Assembly (NCBI GenBank): GCA_003551785.1
Contig: PUNP01000703.1
Location: forward strand, 1-10,602
Reading direction: 5' to 3'
From: Candidatus Brocadiaceae bacterium
GTDB taxonomy: Bacteria > Planctomycetota > Brocadiia > SM23-32
DNA: 10,602 nt
Of the stretch, positions 1 through 6,459 are shown piece by piece (the stretch's first letter is position 1; every line of letters starts with the position of its first letter). The translations under genes were made by a program, and so were the position numbers. The notes under the pieces are model-generated. The model saw only the letters and a list, made by a program, of their open reading frames with translations, had not been told where the DNA came from and searched no databases.

Positions 1-2
1 AA

Positions 3-719
3 CTCACTGATAAATTGAATTGCCACTTACTGGTGGGCGCTCTTGATTTAAAAACCGATGGTTCTCTTGAGGGCCGGACGTCGAACAGTGCTTTCTTGTT
101 TAACCCGGAAGGTGAAATAATTGGCAGCTATGATAAGATGAACCTCGTTCCGTTCGGAGAATATACACCCTTAAGAGGGGTATGGCCCTCTCCTGTGCGC
201 CGGATGCTCGACAGCTTTGCTATTGCACAATCCGTTCCGGGGGATGAACCGGTAGTTTTTCAGAAACCTCTGACTTTTGCTGCATCTATTTGCTATGACA
301 ACGTATTCAGCCCTCTGATGCGTAAATTCAGAAGAAAAGGGGCTGATGTTTTGATAAATATCTCCAATGAAGGTTGGTATCCCATCAAGGGGGAACTTGA
401 GCAGCATCTTGCCCTTGCAGTATTCAGGGCGGTCGAAACCCGAACGACGGTGGTGCGTGCTACGAACACCGGCATCTCCTGTTTTATTGATCCTGAAGGG
501 AGGCTGTATGGAATAGTCGAAAAGAAAGTTGAGGGACAAAATCGCTATCGTGAGGTTGAAGGCAGTTTGGCAAAGACTGTTTTTACGACTGATAATGTTC
601 CTTTTTATGCGCGGTATGGTGATTGGTTCGCCATGGTATGCCTTTTGGCGGCCATTATTGCCGTTTTCCAAAGAAGCGGAAGGGAGATTGCGCATCTCAT
701 AATGAAAAAAATGAGCTAA
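3..719 (+). CDS. lnt: Apolipoprotein N-acyltransferase, C-terminal part (5' end outside window)
   Basis: Lnt transfers the third acyl chain from a phospholipid to the N-terminal cysteine of apolipoproteins in the inner membrane, facing the periplasm. The frame is open to the left edge, so the N-terminal membrane helices and the first catalytic Glu lie outside. The visible part is the nitrilase-like domain. SYDKMNLVPFGEY carries the catalytic Lys (codon 135-137) and a conserved Glu. SICYDNVFSP carries the catalytic Cys (codon 291-293). The Lnt-typical stretch EGWYP...QHLALAVFRAVETR...RATNTGIS follows. A final hydrophobic segment (WFAMVCLLAAIIAVF) matches the family's C-terminal membrane helix. 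A TTG at 15 is only an in-frame codon, not the likely start. The identity is clear from these motifs. A HEAT lipoprotein further right in the window is a plausible substrate, by inference. Confidence 0.93.
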   Translation, partial: LTDKLNCHLLVGALDLKTDGSLEGRTSNSAFLFNPEGEIIGSYDKMNLVPFGEYTPLRGVWPSPVRRMLDSFAIAQSVPGDEPVVFQKPLTFAASICYDNVFSPLMRKFRRKGADVLINISNEGWYPIKGELEQHLALAVFRAVETRTTVVRATNTGISCFIDPEGRLYGIVEKKVEGQNRYREVEGSLAKTVFTTDNVPFYARYGDWFAMVCLLAAIIAVFQRSGREIAHLIMKKMS

Positions 720-751
720 GTATTCACCGATTTGCCATAACTCATTGCTGC

Positions 752-790
752 CGGCACATAAAAGCTATGGATGCCGATAAGTATTTTTGA
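752..790 (+). terminator. Weak candidate terminator after lnt
   Basis: CGGCA (752-756) and TGCCG (772-776) can form a 5-bp stem with a 15-base loop, followed shortly by a T run (784-788). The stem is short and the loop long, so this is only a candidate. Its position between lnt and a separate promoter is what makes it worth listing. Confidence 0.2.
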
Positions 791-813
791 CTTGCATTTT
801 TTCTTATTTTCAT

Positions 814-842
814 TTGAATATTTCCACTTTTTAAGTTATTAT
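814..842 (+). promoter_or_regulatory. Sigma70-type promoter for the ROK/PIG-L/mnmE operon
   Basis: A -35-like TTGAAT (814-819) and a -10-like TATTAT (837-842) are separated by exactly 17 bases in an AT-rich stretch. The -35 matches 4 of 6 consensus positions and the -10 matches 5 of 6. Transcription would begin near 849-850 and leave a leader of about 55 bases before the ATG at 905. No other start with this quality was seen in the 720-904 gap. Confidence 0.55.
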
Positions 843-894
843 AGCTCATTTGCTAATTAAAAGTGCTGTTTTACGGTTTAACTTTTTAAAATAT

Positions 895-898
895 GGAG
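895..898 (+). promoter_or_regulatory. Ribosome binding site deciding the ROK start
   Basis: GGAG lies 6 bases before the ATG at 905. It overlaps an upstream in-frame ATG at 893, which has no Shine-Dalgarno of its own. This favours 905 over 893 as the start. Confidence 0.6.
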
Positions 899-904
899 AG
901 AATA

Positions 905-2311
905 ATGCAGAAGTTTCAGTTTAATGCCCAACCCCGAATAATTCCCGCGCTTGATCCTGAATTTCGCCCCGCGGTACTTGCGAACATAAATTTCAAAAAA
1001 GCAGTTGAAGAATCCGGTGGTGGCGTACCCCTGAAAATAGCTTTAGAGCGAGGCGATAGCCTGATATCAACGTATGAAACATCTGTTTTTGATGCAGAAC
1101 AGGGTGGAAGCCTCGCTGAGGCGAACCTTTTTTATGTCGAGAGGTTGGTTAAAACGCTTTTGTGGGCTTATGGTGGCTGGCATATCATTATAGGCGGGCC
1201 GCGTTATATCGGGGATTATGTTTCCGAAATTTACTCAAAAGGCGGGCTTCGTGAGTTTGATGCTGAGTTTATGTCGAAAGTTTATGAAACTAATTTCACC
1301 GTTGAAGTGACCGAACCCGACAAGGTGCCCGAGCAAAAAGAACAATCCCAGTCAATAGGGCGCCATCTGGATGGATGCCGGATCGGTTTTGATGCAGGTG
1401 GCAGTGACCGAAAAGTTTCTGCTGTTATTGATGGAGAACCTGTTTTTAGTGAAGAAGTTGTTTGGCATCCCAAAGTTACTGAAGACCCGGACTATCATTA
1501 CGATGAAATTATGACTGCAATGAAATCCGCTGCCGCGCATCTGCCCAAAGTCGATGCGATAGGGGTCAGTGCGGCCGGCATCTATATAAATAACCGTGTA
1601 ATGGCCGCATCGCTTTTCGTTAAAGTCCCTGACGGTTTGTTTGAAAAGAAAGTGAAAGACATGTTTTTAAACATAGCTCAGGACATGGGGAATGTACCTA
1701 TAGAAGTTTCTAATGACGGCGATGTTACCGCTTTAGCCGGTGCTATGGACCTGGATGATACAAATGTTTTCGGGTTGGCTATGGGAACCAGCGAGGCCGG
1801 CGGATACGTTGATAGTCATGGCAATATTACAGGCACTCTTAATGAACTTGCTTTCATGCCTGTTGATTTTCAACCGAACGGGGCAGTTCACGAATGGTCG
1901 GGAGACTATGGTTGTGGTGCAAAATATTTTTCTCAGGACTCCGTTATCAAATTGGCACCTGCTGCCGGAATAGAACTGGATGATTCTCTTACACCCGCTG
2001 AAAAGCTGAAAGAGGTGCAGGCACTTCTTAGTGATGGACACTCCGGGGCCGTTAAGATTTTTGAATCTATCGGAGTTTACCTTGGCTATGCAATCGCGTT
2101 ATATTCCGATTTCTATGATATAAAGCATATTCTGATTCTGGGAAGGGTCACTTCCGGCGATGGTGGCGGATTGATAAAGGATAATGCAGAAAAAGTTCTA
2201 CAGAGCGAATTCCCTGAACTTCATGATAAAATTACACTGCACCTCCCCGATGAGTCCAGCAGGAGAGTTGGACAGTCTATTGCAGCTGCAAGTTTACCGA
2301 AAATTAGTTGA
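905..2311 (+). CDS. ROK-like ASKHA-fold protein, probable sugar or amino-sugar kinase
   Basis: A 468-residue protein (four more if the ATG at 893 is used). The C-terminal 300 residues are ROK-like: the phosphate-1 loop IGFDAGGSDRK (about residues 160-170), VDAIGVSAAGI, NDGDVTALAG with the probable catalytic Asp (about 271), the second phosphate loop AMGTSEAGG (about 292-300) and a C-terminal LILGRVTSGDGGG. Classical ROK proteins are about 300 residues with a zinc motif of a His and three Cys. Here the His of ExGH is absent (NELAFMPVD), and the region reads HEWSGDYGCG, keeping one Cys. The first 155 residues form an extra N-terminal domain (FYVERLVKTLLWAYGGW, then GGPRYIG) with no function I can name. 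No helix-turn-helix is visible, so a NagC-type repressor is unlikely. The deacetylase gene starts 14 bases downstream, which suggests amino-sugar use. Substrate and kinase activity are inferred. Confidence 0.75.
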   Translation: MQKFQFNAQPRIIPALDPEFRPAVLANINFKKAVEESGGGVPLKIALERGDSLISTYETSVFDAEQGGSLAEANLFYVERLVKTLLWAYGGWHIIIGGPRYIGDYVSEIYSKGGLREFDAEFMSKVYETNFTVEVTEPDKVPEQKEQSQSIGRHLDGCRIGFDAGGSDRKVSAVIDGEPVFSEEVVWHPKVTEDPDYHYDEIMTAMKSAAAHLPKVDAIGVSAAGIYINNRVMAASLFVKVPDGLFEKKVKDMFLNIAQDMGNVPIEVSNDGDVTALAGAMDLDDTNVFGLAMGTSEAGGYVDSHGNITGTLNELAFMPVDFQPNGAVHEWSGDYGCGAKYFSQDSVIKLAPAAGIELDDSLTPAEKLKEVQALLSDGHSGAVKIFESIGVYLGYAIALYSDFYDIKHILILGRVTSGDGGGLIKDNAEKVLQSEFPELHDKITLHLPDESSRRVGQSIAAASLPKIS

Positions 2312-2325
2312 TTTTTTGGGAAATC

Positions 2326-3180
2326 ATGGATATGAAATTAAATAATCAAGATGCTGAAGTTTTTATACCGGACGGTAAAGATTTATCCGAAGCTTTTGAA
2401 AGAACGACTCATATGGCAATAGCAGCGCACCAGGATGATATTGAGATAATGGCGTATGATGGTGTACTGAAATGCTTTGGGGAAGCAGATAAATGGTTCT
2501 TTGGGGTCGTGTCAACAGATGGAGCCGGGAGTCCCCGTGACAGCATTTATGCGAATTATACCGATGAACAAATGCGTGAGGTCCGGAGAATTGAGCAGAA
2601 GAAGGCGGCTTCCATAGGAGAGTATAGTGCAGTTGCACTTTTAGATTATCCGAGCTCTGAGGTGAAAGAGCCTGAGGGGCCTGATTTTATTGATGATCTG
2701 AAGGCTATCATCTCTAACGCACGCCCGGATACAATATATGTACATAATCCTGCAGATAAACATGATACGCATGTAGCGGTTGCTATCAGAACCATCAAAG
2801 CGATACGGGAGCTCCCGCCAGAATTCAAACCAAGTCGTTTATACGGGTGCGAAGTGTGGCGGGCATTGGATTGGGTTAACGATCAAGAGAAAGTTATCTT
2901 TGACGTAGCTGACCATCCCAATTTATCTGCTTCTCTACTGGGAGTTTATGATTCACAAATTTGCGGTGGAGCCCGATACGATTTGGCGGCCGTTGGACGT
3001 AGAAGAGCTAATGCTACTTTTGCTGAATCTCATGACACTGATGCTACCGATGCGGCAATTTATGCGGTCGATCTGACTCCGCTTATTGATGACCCTGAAA
3101 TGGCTATTGACAGTTTCATCGTCGGTTTTATCGACCGTTTTAAAAAGGACGTATTGAGTAATATTAACAAGTTGTGCTGA
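2326..3180 (+). CDS. PIG-L/LmbE-family zinc deacetylase, probably acting on an N-acetylated amino sugar
   Basis: A 284-residue protein. AAHQDDIEI is the family's AHxDD motif, with zinc ligands His35 and Asp38 and the catalytic base Asp37. HNPADKHDTH provides the third zinc ligand, His149. Family members remove acetyl groups from GlcNAc-containing substrates (GlcNAc-PI, GlcNAc-Ins, bacillithiol and mycothiol precursors, chitooligosaccharides). No signal peptide is visible, so it should be cytoplasmic. A TTG at 2308 would overlap the ROK stop, but ATG 2326 is preferred because GGGA lies 4 bases upstream; ATG 2332 is a second option. Sitting directly behind the ROK-like gene, it probably makes the free amino sugar that the ROK-like protein phosphorylates or senses. 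The substrate cannot be read from the sequence. mnmE begins on the next base. Confidence 0.85.
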   Translation: MDMKLNNQDAEVFIPDGKDLSEAFERTTHMAIAAHQDDIEIMAYDGVLKCFGEADKWFFGVVSTDGAGSPRDSIYANYTDEQMREVRRIEQKKAASIGEYSAVALLDYPSSEVKEPEGPDFIDDLKAIISNARPDTIYVHNPADKHDTHVAVAIRTIKAIRELPPEFKPSRLYGCEVWRALDWVNDQEKVIFDVADHPNLSASLLGVYDSQICGGARYDLAAVGRRRANATFAESHDTDATDAAIYAVDLTPLIDDPEMAIDSFIVGFIDRFKKDVLSNINKLC

Positions 3181-4626
3181 ATGGAAAATCCAACGCCATA
3201 TGATCCGGAAGCTGATACTATAGTTGCAGTGTCCACTGCGCAAGGCAGTGGATTACGGGCAATAATTCGGCTCAGTGGAACGCATGCTGTTGAGGTTGTG
3301 GAGTCCTTGTTTATTCCGTGCTCAGATATTGATTTATCACATGGATTCAGAGTTTTTGCAGGGCGGCTTCAATTACAAGTATTATCTTCTCATTCTGAAA
3401 AGTTGGGTGTCCCCGCCCTTGTATACGTTATGCGTGCACCATTTTCCTATACGTGTGAAGATGTAGTGGAATTGCATGTTCCCGGTTCACCTGCGCTTGT
3501 GGATATGTTGCTGGAGGCTTTAATGGAAGCGGGTAAGGAGCGTGTCAGGGCTGCACGTGCCGGTGAGTTTACTGAAAGGGCCTTCTTAAATGGGCGTATA
3601 GACCTTGCGCAGGCCGAGGCTGTGATGGCGGTTATTACTGCACGGAATAAATCGGAATTGTTGGCGGCAAATTTAAGGTTGGGCGGGGCGGTATCCCAGC
3701 TAATAAATACAACTCAAAAGGAACTGACAGAACTTCGTGCTGCTATTGAAGCAGCCCTGGACTTTGATGTCCAAGGAATTGAAATTATCTCCGTTTGCGA
3801 TTTTTTAGATAAATGTGCTTATTTGCGCGCTAAACTCGAATCTGAGATAGCTGTTGACACAGAAAAAGTTTTAAGTGATGATAATATAAGGCTGGTTTTC
3901 TGCGGGCCCCCTAATGCCGGTAAATCCAGTTTATTGAATTATCTTACCGGGGTTGAGAATGCTATTGTTCATAATACCGCAGGGACGACTCGTGATCCGG
4001 TAAAGGCGGAGGTGGATATAGCTGGTATCGATTTTACACTCTTTGATACGGCAGGTATCGAAAATTTGCTTTATGATGAGAGTGGGGGGGGATCTGGAAA
4101 AGATATTGACTCCCTTGCAATAAAATATTCCAGAAATATGCTCGAGACCGCCCACCTTATTTTGCTTGTGTTTGATGCTTCTGTGCCGATACCCGAAAGC
4201 TGGTGTTCGTTCAGCAAATTTCCCTTTGATAAGGAACGTGTAATATCCGTATTCAACAAAGCTGATTTGCCAGAAAAGGCTTCGGAAGACGTTGTTAAAA
4301 AGTATGTTAAAGATATTGTCAGAGTATCGGCACTTACCGGAGAGGGAATAGATATGCTGAAAGATACCGTTTCCCATCTGGTCACAGAAGGAGGAATAGA
4401 CTTATCTGCGGCCGACTGTTTATTAAACCTGCGCCAGCGCAATGCCGTAAAAAGTGCTTTAGCGAGTATAAAGGATGCCGAAAATGCCGTAGAAGGCGGC
4501 TTGGGGTATGAGTTTGCCGCTTTGCATTTAAGAGAAGCTGCTGATGCATTAGGTCAGGTGACAGAAGGTATTAGCGGTCAGGATATTCTTGATTCAATTT
4601 TCAACACCTTTTGCATCGGTAAATGA
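3181..4626 (+). CDS. mnmE: tRNA uridine-5-carboxymethylaminomethyl modification GTPase MnmE
   Basis: With MnmG, MnmE modifies C5 of the wobble uridine (U34) in several tRNAs. The N-terminal formyl-THF-binding domain starts at DTIVAVSTAQGSG and runs through GEFTERAFLNGRIDLAQAEAV (128-148). The G domain has GPPNAGKSS (G1, 242-250, with the K-loop Asn245), TAGTTRD (G2, 266-272), DTAG (G3, 289-292), NKAD (G4, 359-362) and SAL (G5, 383-385). The protein ends in FCIGK with the conserved Cys478. At 481 residues it is longer than the usual 450 or so, partly because of an insertion of about nine residues after DTAG. By alignment to E. coli, the catalytic Glu282 position is Asp310. Part of the insertion is encoded by eight consecutive G (4084-4091). 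The start abuts the deacetylase TGA with no visible Shine-Dalgarno, which suggests translational coupling. Confidence 0.95.
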   Translation: MENPTPYDPEADTIVAVSTAQGSGLRAIIRLSGTHAVEVVESLFIPCSDIDLSHGFRVFAGRLQLQVLSSHSEKLGVPALVYVMRAPFSYTCEDVVELHVPGSPALVDMLLEALMEAGKERVRAARAGEFTERAFLNGRIDLAQAEAVMAVITARNKSELLAANLRLGGAVSQLINTTQKELTELRAAIEAALDFDVQGIEIISVCDFLDKCAYLRAKLESEIAVDTEKVLSDDNIRLVFCGPPNAGKSSLLNYLTGVENAIVHNTAGTTRDPVKAEVDIAGIDFTLFDTAGIENLLYDESGGGSGKDIDSLAIKYSRNMLETAHLILLVFDASVPIPESWCSFSKFPFDKERVISVFNKADLPEKASEDVVKKYVKDIVRVSALTGEGIDMLKDTVSHLVTEGGIDLSAADCLLNLRQRNAVKSALASIKDAENAVEGGLGYEFAALHLREAADALGQVTEGISGQDILDSIFNTFCIGK

Positions 4627-4672
4627 TGAGTCAGGTTCAATGAAAGTTTAAAATAACTAATAGCTAAGCTAA

Positions 4673-4678
4673 AGAGGT
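4673..4678 (+). promoter_or_regulatory. Ribosome binding site of the beta-CASP RNase gene
   Basis: AGAGGT ends 7 bases before ATG 4686, a strong Shine-Dalgarno at good distance. Just upstream, TAGCTAAGCTA (4661-4671) is a small inverted repeat. No terminator is visible in the 59-base gap after mnmE, so readthrough from the upstream operon is likely. Confidence 0.6.
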
Positions 4679-4685
4679 ATCATTT

Positions 4686-6080
4686 ATGAAAATATCATTT
4701 TGGGGTGCGGCCAGGAATACTACAGGTTCACTGCATCGCTTGACTGTCGGCGATTATAATGTCATTTTAGATTGCGGATTAAACCAGGGAAAAAGGAAAG
4801 AAGCCTTTGAAATGAACCGTAATTTACCATTTGATGGCACGGATATTGATGCCTGCGTGCTCAGCCATGCACATATTGATCACAGCGGTAACTTGCCGAG
4901 CTTGGTCAAAAGCGGCTTCGGAGGCAAAATATATGCTACGAGTGCTACATGCGATTTGTGCGATATTATGCTGAAAGATTCCGCCTACCTTCAAACAAAA
5001 GACGTAGAGTATGTAAACAAAAAGCGGGTCAGGGATGGTAAAAATCCGTTTGAGCCTTTATATGAGGCGCAAGATGTAGAGAAAACTTTGCCTTTATTTT
5101 CCGCTGTGCCTTATGAAAATCCTATTGAAATAGCTCCCGGCCTGAAAATTATTTTTCACGATGCCGGGCATATTCTGGGATCGGCGCTTGTAGAAATCGA
5201 GTATGGGGATAATGAAAAGAAAAAGCGGTTATTATTTACCGGAGATATGGGAAGGAAAAACATGCCCATTCTTAGGGATCCGGTAATCGTCAGAGGAGTG
5301 GACTACCTGATTACCGAGAGTACTTATGGTAACAGAGTGCACCCACCAGAGGAGGATGTTAAAGATAAACTGGCAAGTGTCTGTGATAAAATAGTGCAAA
5401 GGAATTCCCGCCTTATTATCCCAGCGTTTAGCGTAGGGCGAACACAGCAAGTGTTGTATTTTTTAAATAGGCTCTATAACGAAGACCGCCTTGGCGAGAT
5501 TCCCGTTTATGTCGACAGTCCGCTTTCTACTAAAGCAACGAAGGTTTATGAAAGCCACGATGAGTGTTATGATCATGCAATGCTCCAGGATATCAGGGAT
5601 AACAATAACCCCTTCACTCTTGATCATGTCACTTACGTAACGGATACTGCCCATTCAAAGGAATTGAATAGTATCGTGGGGCCTGTAATTATCATATCCG
5701 CTTCTGGAATGTGTGAAGGTGGGAGAATTCAGCATCACCTGAAGAATAGTGTAGGTGATGATAACAACATCATACTTATTGTCGGTTACCAGGCGGAAAA
5801 TACTCTTGGAAGGCGAATATTGAATCAAGAGAGCCCCATAAAAATATTTGGGGAAAAATACGATTTAAATGCGGAAGTTCATAGCGTACAAGCTTTAAGT
5901 GCTCATGCTGATAGTAATGAAATGCTTGATTATTTTGCTGGGATGGGGACGGAAAAAGTAAAGTGTGCCTTTATCGTACATGGCGAGCCGGATCAGCAGG
6001 AACCGTTTTCCCAAAAATTACAAAAGGCCGGCGTTGAGAAAGTTCTGATTCCGGAGAGAGGGCAGACGTTCGATATATAG
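4686..6080 (+). CDS. Metallo-beta-lactamase/beta-CASP ribonuclease (CPSF73-like)
   Basis: A 464-residue RNase of the bacterial/archaeal CPSF-like beta-CASP family, which cuts RNA using two zinc ions. The metallo-beta-lactamase motifs are all visible: HAHIDH (61-66), the GH at 161-162 and GD at 186-187. The beta-CASP motifs follow: TEST (Glu211), PAFSVGRTQQ (246-255), SASGMCEGGRIQHHL with motif B His near 350-351, and SAHAD with motif C His407. The length and the start MKISFWGAARNTTGS fit the family. No RNase J-type C-terminal domain or KH domain is present. It probably acts in the cytoplasm in RNA decay or processing. The 59-base spacing behind mnmE suggests co-transcription of two RNA-directed enzymes. 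The RNA target cannot be predicted. Confidence 0.93.
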   Translation: MKISFWGAARNTTGSLHRLTVGDYNVILDCGLNQGKRKEAFEMNRNLPFDGTDIDACVLSHAHIDHSGNLPSLVKSGFGGKIYATSATCDLCDIMLKDSAYLQTKDVEYVNKKRVRDGKNPFEPLYEAQDVEKTLPLFSAVPYENPIEIAPGLKIIFHDAGHILGSALVEIEYGDNEKKKRLLFTGDMGRKNMPILRDPVIVRGVDYLITESTYGNRVHPPEEDVKDKLASVCDKIVQRNSRLIIPAFSVGRTQQVLYFLNRLYNEDRLGEIPVYVDSPLSTKATKVYESHDECYDHAMLQDIRDNNNPFTLDHVTYVTDTAHSKELNSIVGPVIIISASGMCEGGRIQHHLKNSVGDDNNIILIVGYQAENTLGRRILNQESPIKIFGEKYDLNAEVHSVQALSAHADSNEMLDYFAGMGTEKVKCAFIVHGEPDQQEPFSQKLQKAGVEKVLIPERGQTFDI

Positions 6081-6108
6081 ATAGTCCGATACCAGATCGA
6101 ACACAGGG

Positions 6109-6153
6109 ACGTAAAATTGGCTATATAAGCGCTATTTTACCGAGCCTTTACGT
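6109..6153. repeat. Interrupted inverted repeat (possible stem-loop, 11 bp with a 3-base bulge)
   Basis: ACGTAAA (6109-6115) and GGCT (6119-6122) pair with AGCC (6143-6146) and TTTACGT (6147-6153). This leaves a 3-base bulge (ATT) and a 20-base loop. It begins 29 bases after the RNase stop codon, so it could be a transcript-end structure or part of a small RNA. No T run follows it on either strand. Confidence 0.4.
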
Positions 6154-6213
6154 TCAAATCAGCTCCGGGGTTCCAATTATGAGGGTGAGCTATACAATGT
6201 CATTCGACAGGGA

Positions 6214-6225
6214 CGGGGCGCCCCG
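6214..6225. repeat. Perfect 12-bp GC-rich palindrome
   Basis: CGGGGCGCCCCG is a perfect palindrome without a loop, in an otherwise AT-leaning gap. It looks more like a protein binding site or duplicated arm than an RNA hairpin. Its function is unknown. Confidence 0.45.
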
Positions 6226-6459
6226 ACGCTGCCGCTTATCATTATCGTATAGAAGAATAAAGCATATCTTCCTCAGCAATACCTTAGAACCTGAAAACAC
6301 CCCTTAAAACGCGTTTAAGGATTTCACAGAAACATCATATATGTAATAAAGCATCATATACTCCATATGCCGCCTGCAAGTATGCATAACTCCCCGTAGA
6401 TTATCAATGCGTGTAAATAGACACAAAATATTTTATTTGAATTGGTGACACCATTTCAT

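Larger units (their letters stand above)
6081..6459. other. 379-base gap between convergent operons; no convincing gene, several repeats
   Basis: The gap separates the end of the + strand RNase gene from the end of the - strand HEAT gene. It contains a 9-bp direct repeat ACAGGGACG at 6103-6111 and 6207-6215, an interrupted stem (6109-6153), a perfect GC-rich palindrome (6214-6225), the near-palindrome CCTTAAA-ACGCG-TTTAAGG (6302-6320), direct repeats CATCATATA (6333-6341 and 6352-6360), and the AT palindrome AAAATATTTT (6425-6434). None is followed by a clear T run, so I cannot assign a classical terminator. A 42-codon reading frame (6179-6307, + strand) is present but unsupported. The right side is AT-rich with no further structure that I can defend. 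Confidence 0.6.

Noticed and set aside
171..695. 174-codon - strand frame antisense to lnt
   Set aside because: The Lnt frame on the + strand has the catalytic motifs. The reverse frame has none.
893..904. Upstream ATG for the ROK-like gene
   Set aside because: The GGAG that best serves as ribosome site overlaps this ATG and is correctly spaced for ATG 905.
2308..2325. TTG start of the deacetylase overlapping the ROK stop
   Set aside because: ATG 2326 has GGGA a few bases upstream, and the extra six residues are not conserved-looking.
6333..6360. CATCATATA repeats as a possible CRISPR or iteron array
   Set aside because: Only two 9-bp copies 19 bases apart in an AT-rich stretch. No third copy and no replication or cas gene nearby.
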